Source: Tellurirhabdus rosea (GTDB lineage Bacteria; Bacteroidota; Bacteroidia; Cytophagales; Spirosomataceae). Taken from it: a stretch of 64,000 nt of DNA. The stretch lies in assembly GCF_026278345.1 (NCBI RefSeq), contig NZ_CP111085.1, positions 3,303,501 to 3,367,500 on the forward strand, written 5' to 3'. The translations under genes were made by a program, and so were the position numbers. Shown here in pieces: positions 25,451 through 32,869 of the stretch (position 1 is the stretch's first letter; each line of letters opens with the position of its first letter). Below the pieces are notes generated by a model. It saw nothing but the letters and a program-made list of their open reading frames with translations, had not been told where the DNA came from and searched no databases.

Positions 25451-25843
25451 TTACTTGCTGGTCGCCATGACCATTTTGATGTTGAGCTTCGCCCCGGTTT
25501 GCAGCACGTCTACAAGGTCCTGAACGGTCAGCGCCTTGTCGAAGCGGACGACGATGGTCGGGTCTTCAATGCCATCCATGATCGACTTCATTTCGGCTTC
25601 CAGATTGGCTTTATCGACCGGCCGTTTATCAATGAAATAGTTGCGGCTGGCATCTACGGACAGGGTAACCTGTTTTTTGGCCACCTGCTGGGCCGAAGAG
25701 GCTTTCGGCAGCATCAGCTTGATCACGTTCGGATTCGCCACCGTCGAAATGATGAGGAAAAACAACAGCAGGAAGAACATGATGTCGTTCAGCGAAGAGG
25801 TAGCTACCTCGGCATGAAATTTATTTTTGCGACGGAATTTCAT
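25451..25843 (-). CDS. exbD: ExbD/TolR biopolymer transport protein
   Basis: A 130-aa inner-membrane protein with a single TM helix (IMFFLLLFFLIIS, about residues 21-36) and a periplasmic domain. The proton-channel Asp is Asp20 in SSLNDIMFF. It pairs with the ExbB/TolQ homologue just upstream to use the proton gradient for TonB- or Tol-type work. The start is ATG 25843 (MKFRRKNKFHAEV); the frame stays open upstream only because it reads through hairpin H. The set has no tonB beside it, unlike the cluster at 34.4-37.4 kb. Confidence 0.88.
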   Translation of the reverse strand: MKFRRKNKFHAEVATSSLNDIMFFLLLFFLIISTVANPNVIKLMLPKASSAQQVAKKQVTLSVDASRNYFIDKRPVDKANLEAEMKSIMDGIEDPTIVVRFDKALTVQDLVDVLQTGAKLNIKMVMATSK

Positions 25844-25863
25844 AGAAAAGATGAAAGAAGACA

Positions 25864-25920
25864 GACAAAAGACAAAAGACGGTTTGTACGTAATCACAAA
25901 ACGGTCTTTTGTCTTTTGTC
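25864..25920. repeat. Word-repeat hairpin H (AGACAAA words)
   Basis: GACAAAAGACAAAAGAC (25864-25880) pairs perfectly with its reverse complement (25904-25920); weaker pairing extends to about 25852 and 25933. It fills the gap between the exbB stop (25943) and the exbD start (25843). Confidence 0.88.
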
Positions 25921-25942
25921 TTTTATCTATTGTCTAACAAAG

Positions 25943-26656
25943 CTATCGCGCCCGCACCGATTCGGTCGGTTTTTGCAGGACTTCCATAAACTCGAACGCG
26001 TTGATTTCGAGTTTGAGCGTGAATTTTTCGACCAGCATGTTCAGCAGGTGGTACCCCGTGTAGGCAATAACCCCCACAATCAGACCGGCTCCGGACGTGA
26101 TCATTTTCTCGTACAGACCACCAGCGATGATGCCGACACTGATGTTGTCGGACAGCGAAATGTCGTAGAAAATCCGGATGATACCGGAAATCGTTCCGAT
26201 AAAACCGAGCATCGGCGCGATACCGGCGATAATGCCGAGGTAGCCCAGGTTCCGTTCGAGCCGGGAAATTTCGATTTGTCCGACCGTTTCCAGCGTTCCT
26301 TCAATTTCCTTGATCGGCGAGCCCAGCCGACCGATGGCCTTTTCAAACACCCGGCCGATGGACGAGCGCTGGTTTTTGCAGAAGGATTCCGCCGATTTGA
26401 TATTGCCCTGCATGACCATATCCTTCACGTTGTCGATAAAATTACCATCGACCTGCGTGTTGCTGCGGATGAAAAGCCAGCGTTCGATGATCAGATACAG
26501 CGTCAGGAAAAACAGGATTCCGATCGGAATCATGACCCAGCCCCCTTTGGCTACCAGATCAAATAACTGAATGCTTTGTGGTTGTGCGGCAGCACCAGTA
26601 GCGGCGGCGGTAGTGTCGGCCACAGCGGCCCCGGTCGGAGTTTGAAGCAGAATCAT
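25943..26656 (-). CDS. exbB: MotA/TolQ/ExbB proton channel protein
   Basis: A 237-aa polytopic membrane protein of the MotA/TolQ/ExbB family. TM segments lie about residues 37-60 (GGWVMIPIGILFFLTLYLII), 140-165 (GIIAGIAPMLGFIGTISGII) and 180-205. The Gly/Pro-rich LGIIAGIAPMLGFIGTISG is the channel signature. The N-terminus is Ala-rich. It is the partner of the downstream exbD, separated by hairpin H. This is a second energising set in the window; its client is unknown. Confidence 0.9.
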   Translation of the reverse strand: MILLQTPTGAAVADTTAAATGAAAQPQSIQLFDLVAKGGWVMIPIGILFFLTLYLIIERWLFIRSNTQVDGNFIDNVKDMVMQGNIKSAESFCKNQRSSIGRVFEKAIGRLGSPIKEIEGTLETVGQIEISRLERNLGYLGIIAGIAPMLGFIGTISGIIRIFYDISLSDNISVGIIAGGLYEKMITSGAGLIVGVIAYTGYHLLNMLVEKFTLKLEINAFEFMEVLQKPTESVRAR

Positions 26657-26808
26657 TTACTATCCGTTATTATGGTAATGAGGGTTATTGTCCGAGTAAA
26701 TTGCCGTTTCTGGCCGTTGCGACGTAACTCGTCGAACAGGACCGGACGGCGTTTAATAACTACTTCCCAACGCTATTTTTTTGCAAATTATTGCAGTCGG
26801 TAGACTTA

Positions 26809-26816
26809 CAAAAGTA
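26809..26816 (-). promoter_or_regulatory. Possible -7 box for the exbB-exbD pair
   Basis: The minus strand reads TACTTTTG, an exact TAnnTTTG, 153 nt before the exbB start. No -33 TTG is correctly placed. The gap 26657-26873 otherwise shows nothing. Confidence 0.35.
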
Positions 26817-26873
26817 AACAATCAGCGTTAGTGTAAAGCGAATTTGGTTTTTTATCTACCGTAGAACCACTTT

Positions 26874-27998
26874 TCATGCAAATTGTCTGACAAGCCGGGT
26901 AATTTCTTCCGGGCTGCAGGCCCGTTGCTGCCAGTTTTCGAGACGCGGGTTCATCACCCGGAACCAGAGCGGCGGCACCAGCGCCAGCAGAATCATCAGC
27001 GGATAACCGGCCGGCAACTGCGGGCTTTCGTCGAAATGCCGCAGGACCTGGTAGGGCCGCGACGCGTAGGCATGGTGGTCCGAGTGACGCTGCAACTGAA
27101 AAAGGACAAGGTTGCTGATGAGGTGGCTGGCGTTCCAGGAATGCAGCGGGTTGACGCGTTCGTAGCGGCCGGGGGCCACCTCTTTCCGCAGAATGCCATA
27201 ATGTTCGATGTAATTGACCGATTCGAGCAGCAGGATCCCGATAGCGCATTGAACGGCGAAGAAGGCAGGAATCGACCCTGTTTCTAGAAATGCCATTTCT
27301 CCCAGAAATGGCATTTCTAGAAACAGGGTCAACGCCAGGCACCACAGCAGCGGCCCGGCTGTGGCGGCCAGCATGTAATTTTCTTTTGACCAGAACGGCT
27401 TGCCGTCTTTCTGAAGCAACCGCCGCTGGATTCGCCAGGCACTCCGAAAACCTCCCGTGAACGACTGCCACCAGAACCCGTATACCGACTGGTTTTTCCG
27501 CGCTGTCGCCGGGTCGAGGGGCGTTGCTACATGGACATGGTGTCCGCGGTTATGTTCCAGATAAAAATGCATATACCCCACCGACAGCAGGGCCGCTTTG
27601 GCGTGGAACCGGGCCATTTTGCTGCTCCGGTGCCCCAGTTCGTGCGCCACGTTGATGATCGTTCCGGCGAAAATGCCCACACTCACCACCAGACCGGCCT
27701 GCTGCCAGCCCGTCAGCGGTGCGTAGCGCAGCTGCCAGCCGGCCCAGACCAGCAATCCATAATGCAGGTATACGAACGAATACACCAGAACATCGAAATA
27801 GCGGTCGCTGAGTACCCGTTCGTAATCCGCCCGCGACACGTTTTCCGGGTCTTTGCCGATCAGAAAGTCCAGCAGCGGAATAATCCCAAAAACGTAAGGC
27901 ACCGCCGCCCAGGTCCAGCCGCCCGCGTAATACCCGCCCACAATCACGGCCAGCACGCTGTACGACCAGAGAAAACCGAGTTTTTTGAGGCGCGACAT
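26874..27998 (-). CDS. Alkane 1-monooxygenase-type membrane di-iron enzyme, with in-frame palindrome
   Basis: A 374-aa polytopic membrane protein of the AlkB/fatty-acid desaturase-like hydroxylase family. The histidine boxes are HELGH (119-123), HNRGHH (149-154) and HSDHH (305-309), with NYIEHYGIL (262-270) also typical of AlkB. It probably hydroxylates an alkyl chain, with rubredoxin or ferredoxin as electron donor; none is adjacent. Residues 223-242 (including FLEMPFLGEMAFLE) are encoded by a perfect 27-bp inverted repeat and form an unusual self-similar peptide before VNYIEHYG. The start is ATG 27998 (MSRLKKLGFLW); the upstream frame is hairpin sequence. Whether the substrate is an alkane or another lipid is open. 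Confidence 0.85.
   Translation of the reverse strand: MSRLKKLGFLWSYSVLAVIVGGYYAGGWTWAAVPYVFGIIPLLDFLIGKDPENVSRADYERVLSDRYFDVLVYSFVYLHYGLLVWAGWQLRYAPLTGWQQAGLVVSVGIFAGTIINVAHELGHRSSKMARFHAKAALLSVGYMHFYLEHNRGHHVHVATPLDPATARKNQSVYGFWWQSFTGGFRSAWRIQRRLLQKDGKPFWSKENYMLAATAGPLLWCLALTLFLEMPFLGEMAFLETGSIPAFFAVQCAIGILLLESVNYIEHYGILRKEVAPGRYERVNPLHSWNASHLISNLVLFQLQRHSDHHAYASRPYQVLRHFDESPQLPAGYPLMILLALVPPLWFRVMNPRLENWQQRACSPEEITRLVRQFA
27274..27330. repeat. Perfect 27-bp palindrome inside a coding sequence
   Basis: 27274-27300 and 27304-27330 are exact reverse complements around CCC. The arms contain the smaller palindromes TTTCTAGAAA. The reading frame of the alkane-monooxygenase-type gene passes through without a stop. 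Confidence 0.95.
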
Positions 27999-28026
27999 GG
28001 GAGGGGAGGTTTGGATATTGAATTTT

Positions 28027-28225
28027 GAAAGATAGATAGGTTGAATGATTGATTGGTTGAATATAGAATTTTGAATGATGGTGGTTGGTCCGCCACTGCG
28101 GTCGATTAGGCCCACAAAAAGTTGTGCAGAGCTATTCCTGAATCAACCGCAGCGGCGTACCACCATTCAAAACTCAACATTCAACATTGCACCGCAGTGG
28201 CGGACCACCATCAACCTATCTGTCA
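28027..28225. repeat. Composite word-repeat element I with three core copies
   Basis: The left part holds TTGAATG/ATTGATT-type words and then GGTCCGCCACTGCGGT (28087-28102). Two alternative right partners follow. One lies at 28147-28190, with a slightly changed core. The other lies at 28191-28223, with an exact reverse-complement core and an outer GATAGGTTGA/TCAACCTATC pair. The left arm could pair with either, giving alternative folds. It fills the gap between the oxidoreductase stop (28235) and the alkane-monooxygenase-type start (27998). Confidence 0.82.
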
Positions 28226-28234
28226 TTCAACCCA

Positions 28235-29212
28235 TCAATCACCACATTTCACCAGAATCTTCCCATGCCGTCCGTGTCGTTCGGCGTGGGCGACGGCTTC
28301 GCGGATTTGGGCGAGGGGATAGGTGGCTTCGACCGGTAATTGGATCTGGCCCGAAGCCAGCAGGGAAATAACGTTCTGGGCCACTTCCATACGGGTCTGG
28401 CTGTTGACGCGGCGCATCCAGTCGGTAAGCCAGAAGCCCCGGACGGTCAGTTCGCGGAAAATCATCAGACCGGCGTTGAAAGACGGATCCTGGAGGCTGA
28501 GCAGGCCGTAGATCAGCATGGTGCCGCCTTTGGCCAGGCACTTGATGGCTTCCGTGGCCGTGTGGCCGCCTACCGCATCCAGCACGCAGGTAACGCCCTG
28601 ATTTTCGGTAATCTCGCGAACGCGGGTGCTCAGATTTTCGGTTTCTACATTAATCAGTTCGGTAACCCCCAGCGCCTTCAGTTCTTCGTTGAGGTCGTCG
28701 CGGCGCACGGTGCCGATGGTCCGGATGCCGCGCATTTTGCACAACTGAATCACCATTTTGGCAAACGCCGAGCCCGCTGCCGTCAGCATGAGCCACTGGC
28801 CCGGCTGCACACCGGACTCCTGCAACATGGCGTAGGCCGTAAACGGGTTAACAAACAACTGGGCCGCTATTTCTTCAGGAATTGCGTCAGGCACCGGAAT
28901 CAGAGCCCGCTGGTTGGCGATGGCGTATTCCGACCACGACCCGACGGCCGTGAAGCTGGCCCGAATGCCCGTCCGCATCTCCACTCCCTCGCCCAGTTTA
29001 TCGACAATCCCGACGCCTTCAAAACCCGCACCCGAGGGCAGCTGCGGCCGAATCCCGTACAGATTCTGGACAAACATGATATCCGACGGGTTGATCGGGC
29101 TGCTCAGGACCCGGAGCCGCACCTCACCGGGGCCGGGTTCGGGCATCGGAGCATCGGTAACGTGAAGGATTTCGGTGGGTTTTCCGGTCTCGGTGAAGGT
29201 GACGCTTTGCAT
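28235..29212 (-). CDS. MDR-family NAD(P)H-dependent oxidoreductase (quinone reductase / enoyl reductase-like)
   Basis: A 325-aa medium-chain dehydrogenase/reductase. The N-terminal GroES-like domain has PEPGPGEVRLRVLSSPINPS; the Rossmann domain has a modified fingerprint, LTAAGSAFAKMVIQLCK, where most relatives show AAGSAVG. The catalytic-zinc Cys/His ligands of alcohol dehydrogenases are absent, so a zinc-independent quinone-oxidoreductase or 2-enoyl-thioester-reductase-like activity is more likely. Start ATG 29212 (MQSVTFTETGKPTE). Its stop lies just past element I. Lying upstream of the AlkB-like gene on the same strand, it may belong to the same lipid-related unit, but this is inference. 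Confidence 0.83.
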   Translation of the reverse strand: MQSVTFTETGKPTEILHVTDAPMPEPGPGEVRLRVLSSPINPSDIMFVQNLYGIRPQLPSGAGFEGVGIVDKLGEGVEMRTGIRASFTAVGSWSEYAIANQRALIPVPDAIPEEIAAQLFVNPFTAYAMLQESGVQPGQWLMLTAAGSAFAKMVIQLCKMRGIRTIGTVRRDDLNEELKALGVTELINVETENLSTRVREITENQGVTCVLDAVGGHTATEAIKCLAKGGTMLIYGLLSLQDPSFNAGLMIFRELTVRGFWLTDWMRRVNSQTRMEVAQNVISLLASGQIQLPVEATYPLAQIREAVAHAERHGRHGKILVKCGD

Positions 29213-29312
29213 GGATTGGTAACGTTTGCAGGATGAATGTAAAAACTTTCCCAAAATAATGACAGATGCCGGACTTACGGCAGGCACCCGCGCATTCCCC
29301 GTAGAATCTTCC

Positions 29313-29320
29313 TACTTTTG
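29313..29320 (+). promoter_or_regulatory. Probable -7 box of the HupE/UreJ gene
   Basis: TACTTTTG, an exact TAnnTTTG match, 36 nt before the ATG at 29357. No canonical TTG -33. Confidence 0.42.
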
Positions 29321-29356
29321 CGCCAATAACCTACCTAACGTCACGCGTATCGTTGC

Positions 29357-29938
29357 ATGGAAGAATTTTTCGTTTACCTCAGACTGGGTTTTGAACACAT
29401 TACGGACCCCGGCGGCTATGACCACATTTTGTTCGTGGTGGCTTTGTGCGCCATTTACACCCTCCAGCAGTGGAAGCAGGTGCTGATTCTGGTGACGGCC
29501 TTTACCGTCGGACATTCCATCACGCTGGCGCTGGCAACGCTGGGGGTTATTAATTACAGCGCCAGGCTGATCGAAACCCTGATTCCAATTACGATTCTGC
29601 TGACGGCCGTTACCAATTTTTTCTACAAAGCACCCACCAGCCGGTTTGCTCCCGACGATAGCAAAGGGCGGCTGCGCTACGGCCTGGCTCTTGTCTTCGG
29701 GCTGATTCACGGGATGGGTTTTTCCAGCTACCTCCGTAGCCTGCTCGGTCGCGAAACGAGCATTGTCAAGCCCCTGCTGGCCTTTAACCTGGGTCTGGAA
29801 CTCGGGCAACTGGTCATTGTCGCCGTCATTCTGACCTTCGCCTTCGTCACCATCGAAATGTTCCGGACGAAGCGGCACGACTGGAACCTGATCGTGTCCG
29901 GTATTGTGGCCGGCATGGCAGTTTCGCTCCTTATCTGA
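29357..29938 (+). CDS. HupE/UreJ-like membrane protein
   Basis: A 193-aa membrane protein with about six TM helices. Conserved polar residues lie within or near the membrane: GYDHILFVVALC, FTVGHSITLALA and GLIHGMGFSSYL. The pattern (Asp-His, Gly-His, His-Gly-x-Gly-Phe) is that of the HupE/UreJ group, whose members move nickel or cobalt for hydrogenase or urease. No such enzyme is encoded here, so in this organism it may serve another metal need. Expressed alone, from a likely promoter at 29313. Confidence 0.82.
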   Translation: MEEFFVYLRLGFEHITDPGGYDHILFVVALCAIYTLQQWKQVLILVTAFTVGHSITLALATLGVINYSARLIETLIPITILLTAVTNFFYKAPTSRFAPDDSKGRLRYGLALVFGLIHGMGFSSYLRSLLGRETSIVKPLLAFNLGLELGQLVIVAVILTFAFVTIEMFRTKRHDWNLIVSGIVAGMAVSLLI

Positions 29939-29992
29939 ACCTATTTTCAGAAATCCGGTCAATTTTTGCCGAAAAGAAGCGAAAAAATCGCC

Positions 29993-30029
29993 CGTCAGGG
30001 CAAGAATCGGCCAAATCCCTGCACGGGTA
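29993..30029 (+). terminator. Possible hairpin after the HupE/UreJ gene
   Basis: CCCGTCAGGG pairs with CCCTGCACGGG with one bulge; no clear T-run follows. Weak terminator candidate between two plus-strand genes. Confidence 0.35.
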
Positions 30030-30113
30030 GAATCCCGGTTGAGATTAATTTTCTGTAACTTCGCAGGAAATTAGGTTCGTTTTAATTTTACCAAAACTCA
30101 TCAACCCCAGCGT

Positions 30114-32504
30114 ATGCGATTGAAAGCATCCCTTTTGGCGGCGGGTTTGGCGTTGTTGTCTTTCGGAGCCAAAGCTCAGTTGCCAACAAATCCGAATTAC
30201 AGCGCCAATGACCGGTTTGAGCAGCTCGGCCCCGCCCTGCCGACGCCGAACACCTTCCGGAACGCCTCCGGAGCACCGGGCCGTGACTATTTTGAAAACC
30301 GGGCCGATTACGATATCCGGGTTGAACTGGACGATGCCAACCAGAAAATTACCGGATCGGAAACCGTTACCTACTTCAACAACTCTCCGGACGAACTGAA
30401 GTACCTGTGGCTGCAGCTGGACCAGAACCTGTTCGACAAGAATTCGGTCAATAGCCTGACCCAGACGGGGAGCGTCAATCCGAACGGCATGAGCGTCAAC
30501 GCCGTGCAGAATCTGGGTACGCCGCGCGGTATCGGCATGGACAAAGAGAAGGAGTTCGGCTACAAGATTACCCGCGTTGCCGATAAAGCCGGTAAGGCAC
30601 TGAAATACACAGTCAACCAGACGATGATGCGCATCGAACTGCCGACGCCGCTGAAGCCGGGGCAGAACTACACCTTCGGCATCGACTGGAATTTCTTCGT
30701 GACGGAGTACTACGGCCGCGCCGGTTACGAGTACTTCCCGAAAGACGGAAACTATAACTACTTCATTGCCCACTGGTTCCCGCGGCTGTGTAAGTACGAC
30801 GACATCAACGGCTGGCAGAACAAGCAGTTTCTCGGCGGCTCGGAGTTTACGCTGATTTTTGGCAATTATAAGGTAGCCATCACCGTACCGAACGACCACG
30901 TGGTGGCCGCCACGGGCGAATGTCAGAACTACAAGCAGGTGCTGACTGCCACCCAGCAGCGCCGGATGCAGCAGGCCAGCAATTCCAAAACGCCCGTTGT
31001 GATCGTGACGCAGGCCGAAGCCGAAGCCGCCGAAAAAGGCAAGCCGACCGGCAAGAAGACCTGGATTTACACGGCTCAGAACGTCCGCGACTTTGCTTTT
31101 GCCTCGTCGCGCAAGTTTATCTGGGATGCCATGCAGACGGACGTATACGGCGATGGTCGTAAAATCTGGAGCATGTCGTACTACCCGAAAGAAGGCAACC
31201 CGCTGTGGGGACAATACTCGACCCGCGTGGTGGAGCATACGCTGAAATCGTACGGCAACCGCACGTTCAAATACCCGTATCCGGTCGCTATTTCCTGCCA
31301 CTCGGTACCGGGCGGCGGCATGGAATACCCGATGATTTCGTTCAACGGCGGCCGTCCGGAAGCGGATGGCACGTATTCCGAGCAGGTGAAAGCCGGAATG
31401 ATCGGGGTTATCATTCACGAAGTGGGCCACAACTTCTTCCCGATGATCGTCAACTCGGATGAGCGCCAGTGGACCTGGATGGACGAAGGGCTGAACACGT
31501 TCTGCCAGTATCTGGCCGAGAAGGAGTGGGATTACAACTTCCCCTCGCGCCGGGGCGAACCGCAGTACATCGTGGACTACATGAAGTCGGACAAGTCGGT
31601 GCTGTCGCCGATCATGACCTCCGGGGAGAACGTCATTTACCTCGGTCCGAACGCCTATGCCAAGCCCGCCACGGCGCTGAACATCCTGCGCGAAACGGTG
31701 ATGGGCCGGGAACTGTTCGACTATGCCTTTAAGGAATACGCCAACCGCTGGCGCTTCAAGAGCCCGACGCCCGCCGATTTCTTCCGGACGCTGGAAGACG
31801 CTTCCGGGGTTGACCTCGACTGGTTCTGGAAAGGCTGGTTCTACGGCACCGAGCCGGTCGATCAGGACCTGGTAGAAGTGGAGTGGTTCCAGATCAACTC
31901 GCAGAATCCGGAGGTGGTGAAAGCCGAGGCCCGTGCCGAAGCCCAGCGCCGCGCCAACACGATCAGCAAGCAGCGTGACGCCGCCGACCAAAACAGCACG
32001 GTGGTCGCCAAGGATTCGTCCATGCGCGATTTCTACAACAGCTACGATCCGTACAAGGTGACGGAAGCCGACCGGAAGAAGTACCAGGACTATCTGGCTA
32101 CGCTTTCACCGGACGAGCGTAAACTGGCCGAGTCGAACACGAATTTTTACACGGTATCGCTGAAGAACAAAGGCGGTCTGCCCATGCCGGTCATCATCCG
32201 GATGGAGTTCGAGGACGGCACGGATTCCGTAGCCCGCATCCCGGCGGAAGTGTGGCGCTTCAACGACAAGGACGTGAAGAAGGTGATTACGACCAGCAAG
32301 AAAGTCGTTGCCTGGACCCTCGACCCGTTCCAGGAAATCGCCGACATCGATACGGAGAACAACTCGTTCCCGCGCCGTCCGACGCCGAGCCGCTTCCAGT
32401 TGTACAAGCAGCAGCAATCTGCCCCGCGTCCCAAGAACCCGATGCAGCAGGAGCGTGACGCCCGGCAGCAGGCTCCGGGTACGCAGGGCGGACGAAAGCA
32501 GTAA
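30114..32504 (+). CDS. M1-family metallopeptidase (aminopeptidase-like)
   Basis: A 796-aa exported zinc peptidase. The signal peptide is at residues 1-21 (LKASLLAAGLALLSFGAKAQ). The zinc site HExxH-x18-E is complete: His435, His439 (HEVGH) and Glu458 (MDEGLN). The substrate-binding GGGMEYP lies near residue 400, where classical M1 enzymes have GAMEN. The N-terminal beta domain contains YDIRVELDDANQKITGSETV, also typical of M1. The C-terminal part ends in a Gln/Arg/Pro-rich tail (QQQSAPRPKNPMQQ). It probably trims peptides in the periplasm or at the cell surface. A hairpin with AATGAAT words begins 9 nt after the stop. Confidence 0.9.
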   Translation: MRLKASLLAAGLALLSFGAKAQLPTNPNYSANDRFEQLGPALPTPNTFRNASGAPGRDYFENRADYDIRVELDDANQKITGSETVTYFNNSPDELKYLWLQLDQNLFDKNSVNSLTQTGSVNPNGMSVNAVQNLGTPRGIGMDKEKEFGYKITRVADKAGKALKYTVNQTMMRIELPTPLKPGQNYTFGIDWNFFVTEYYGRAGYEYFPKDGNYNYFIAHWFPRLCKYDDINGWQNKQFLGGSEFTLIFGNYKVAITVPNDHVVAATGECQNYKQVLTATQQRRMQQASNSKTPVVIVTQAEAEAAEKGKPTGKKTWIYTAQNVRDFAFASSRKFIWDAMQTDVYGDGRKIWSMSYYPKEGNPLWGQYSTRVVEHTLKSYGNRTFKYPYPVAISCHSVPGGGMEYPMISFNGGRPEADGTYSEQVKAGMIGVIIHEVGHNFFPMIVNSDERQWTWMDEGLNTFCQYLAEKEWDYNFPSRRGEPQYIVDYMKSDKSVLSPIMTSGENVIYLGPNAYAKPATALNILRETVMGRELFDYAFKEYANRWRFKSPTPADFFRTLEDASGVDLDWFWKGWFYGTEPVDQDLVEVEWFQINSQNPEVVKAEARAEAQRRANTISKQRDAADQNSTVVAKDSSMRDFYNSYDPYKVTEADRKKYQDYLATLSPDERKLAESNTNFYTVSLKNKGGLPMPVIIRMEFEDGTDSVARIPAEVWRFNDKDVKKVITTSKKVVAWTLDPFQEIADIDTENNSFPRRPTPSRFQLYKQQQSAPRPKNPMQQERDARQQAPGTQGGRKQ

Positions 32505-32512
32505 GCTGTTGA

Positions 32513-32594
32513 GAATGAATAATGAATAATGAACAAGGAATAAAATGAAGGCAGTTTGCGTAAATTTTCATTGTTCATTACTCATTATTCATTA
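32513..32594. repeat. Word-repeat hairpin J (AATGAAT words)
   Basis: Arms 32513-32536 and 32571-32594 pair over 24 nt with two mismatches. It begins 9 nt after the peptidase stop. The right arm overlaps the promoter of tRNA-Pro. The word matches hairpin B (4521-4609). Confidence 0.9.
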
Positions 32595-32600
32595 CTTTTG
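32571..32600 (+). promoter_or_regulatory. Promoter of tRNA-Pro, partly inside hairpin J
   Basis: TTG (32571-32573), a 19-nt spacer, then TACTTTTG (32593-32600): an excellent match to the Bacteroidota promoter. The tRNA starts at 32610. The -33 box and most of the spacer are the right arm of hairpin J. Confidence 0.65.
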
Positions 32601-32609
32601 CAGACAAAT

Positions 32610-32683
32610 CGGGATGTAGCACAGCCAGGTAGTGTACTTGCATGGGGTGCAAGGGGTCGTGAGTTCGAATCTCGCCATCCCGA
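32610..32683 (+). tRNA. tRNA-Pro (GGG)
   Basis: A 74-nt cloverleaf. The acceptor stem is CGGGATG/CATCCCG, the D arm GCAC...GTGT, the anticodon arm CTTGC-ATGGGGT-GCAAG with anticodon GGG, and the T loop TTCGAAT. The discriminator is A and CCA is not encoded. Followed by its own terminator. Confidence 0.93.
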
Positions 32684-32689
32684 CTTCGT

Positions 32690-32722
32690 AAAGCCGCAAA
32701 ATTTTGCGGCTTTACTTTTTTT
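32690..32722 (+). terminator. Terminator of tRNA-Pro
   Basis: AAAGCCGCAA pairs with TTGCGGCTTT (32690-32713), followed by a T-run at 32716-32722. Confidence 0.88.
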
Positions 32723-32734
32723 AGGCTTTCTGTT

Positions 32735-32824
32735 TGGGATGCAGCACAGCCAGGTAGTCGTACCTGCATGGGGTGCAAGGGGTTGTGACTGGGTCGCCAC
32801 TGCGATTCGAATCTCGCCATCCCG
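32735..32824 (+). pseudogene. Decayed second tRNA-Pro copy with an insertion
   Basis: This copy keeps the acceptor region (GGGATG/CATCCC), the D-arm consensus and the anticodon loop ATGGGGT of the tRNA-Pro just upstream. It has an extra base in the D arm and a broken anticodon-stem pair (CCTGC/GCAAG). About 16 extra nt interrupt the T arm at 32789-32805, in place of a single G. The extra segment, CTGGGTCGCCACTGCGA, resembles the core of the word-repeat hairpins. It cannot form a T arm, so it is most likely non-functional. Confidence 0.85.
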
Positions 32825-32831
32825 ACTTCGT

Positions 32832-32861
32832 AGAGCCGCAAATCTTGCGGCTCTATTTTTT
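32832..32861 (+). terminator. Terminator copy after the tRNA-Pro pseudogene
   Basis: AGAGCCGCAA pairs with TTGCGGCTCT (32832-32854), followed by a T-run. It is a diverged duplicate of the terminator at 32690, showing that the whole tRNA-terminator block was duplicated. Confidence 0.85.
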
Positions 32862-32869
32862 TACCGGTT

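Noticed and set aside
25844-25897. An N-terminal extension of ExbD (KPSFVFCLSSFIFS) that would add 18 residues.
   Set aside because: It is read from the arms of hairpin H; the family start is the ATG at 25843.
27999-28115. A longer N-terminus for the AlkB-like protein.
   Set aside because: It is encoded by the composite word-repeat element, and the residues are unlike any AlkB start.
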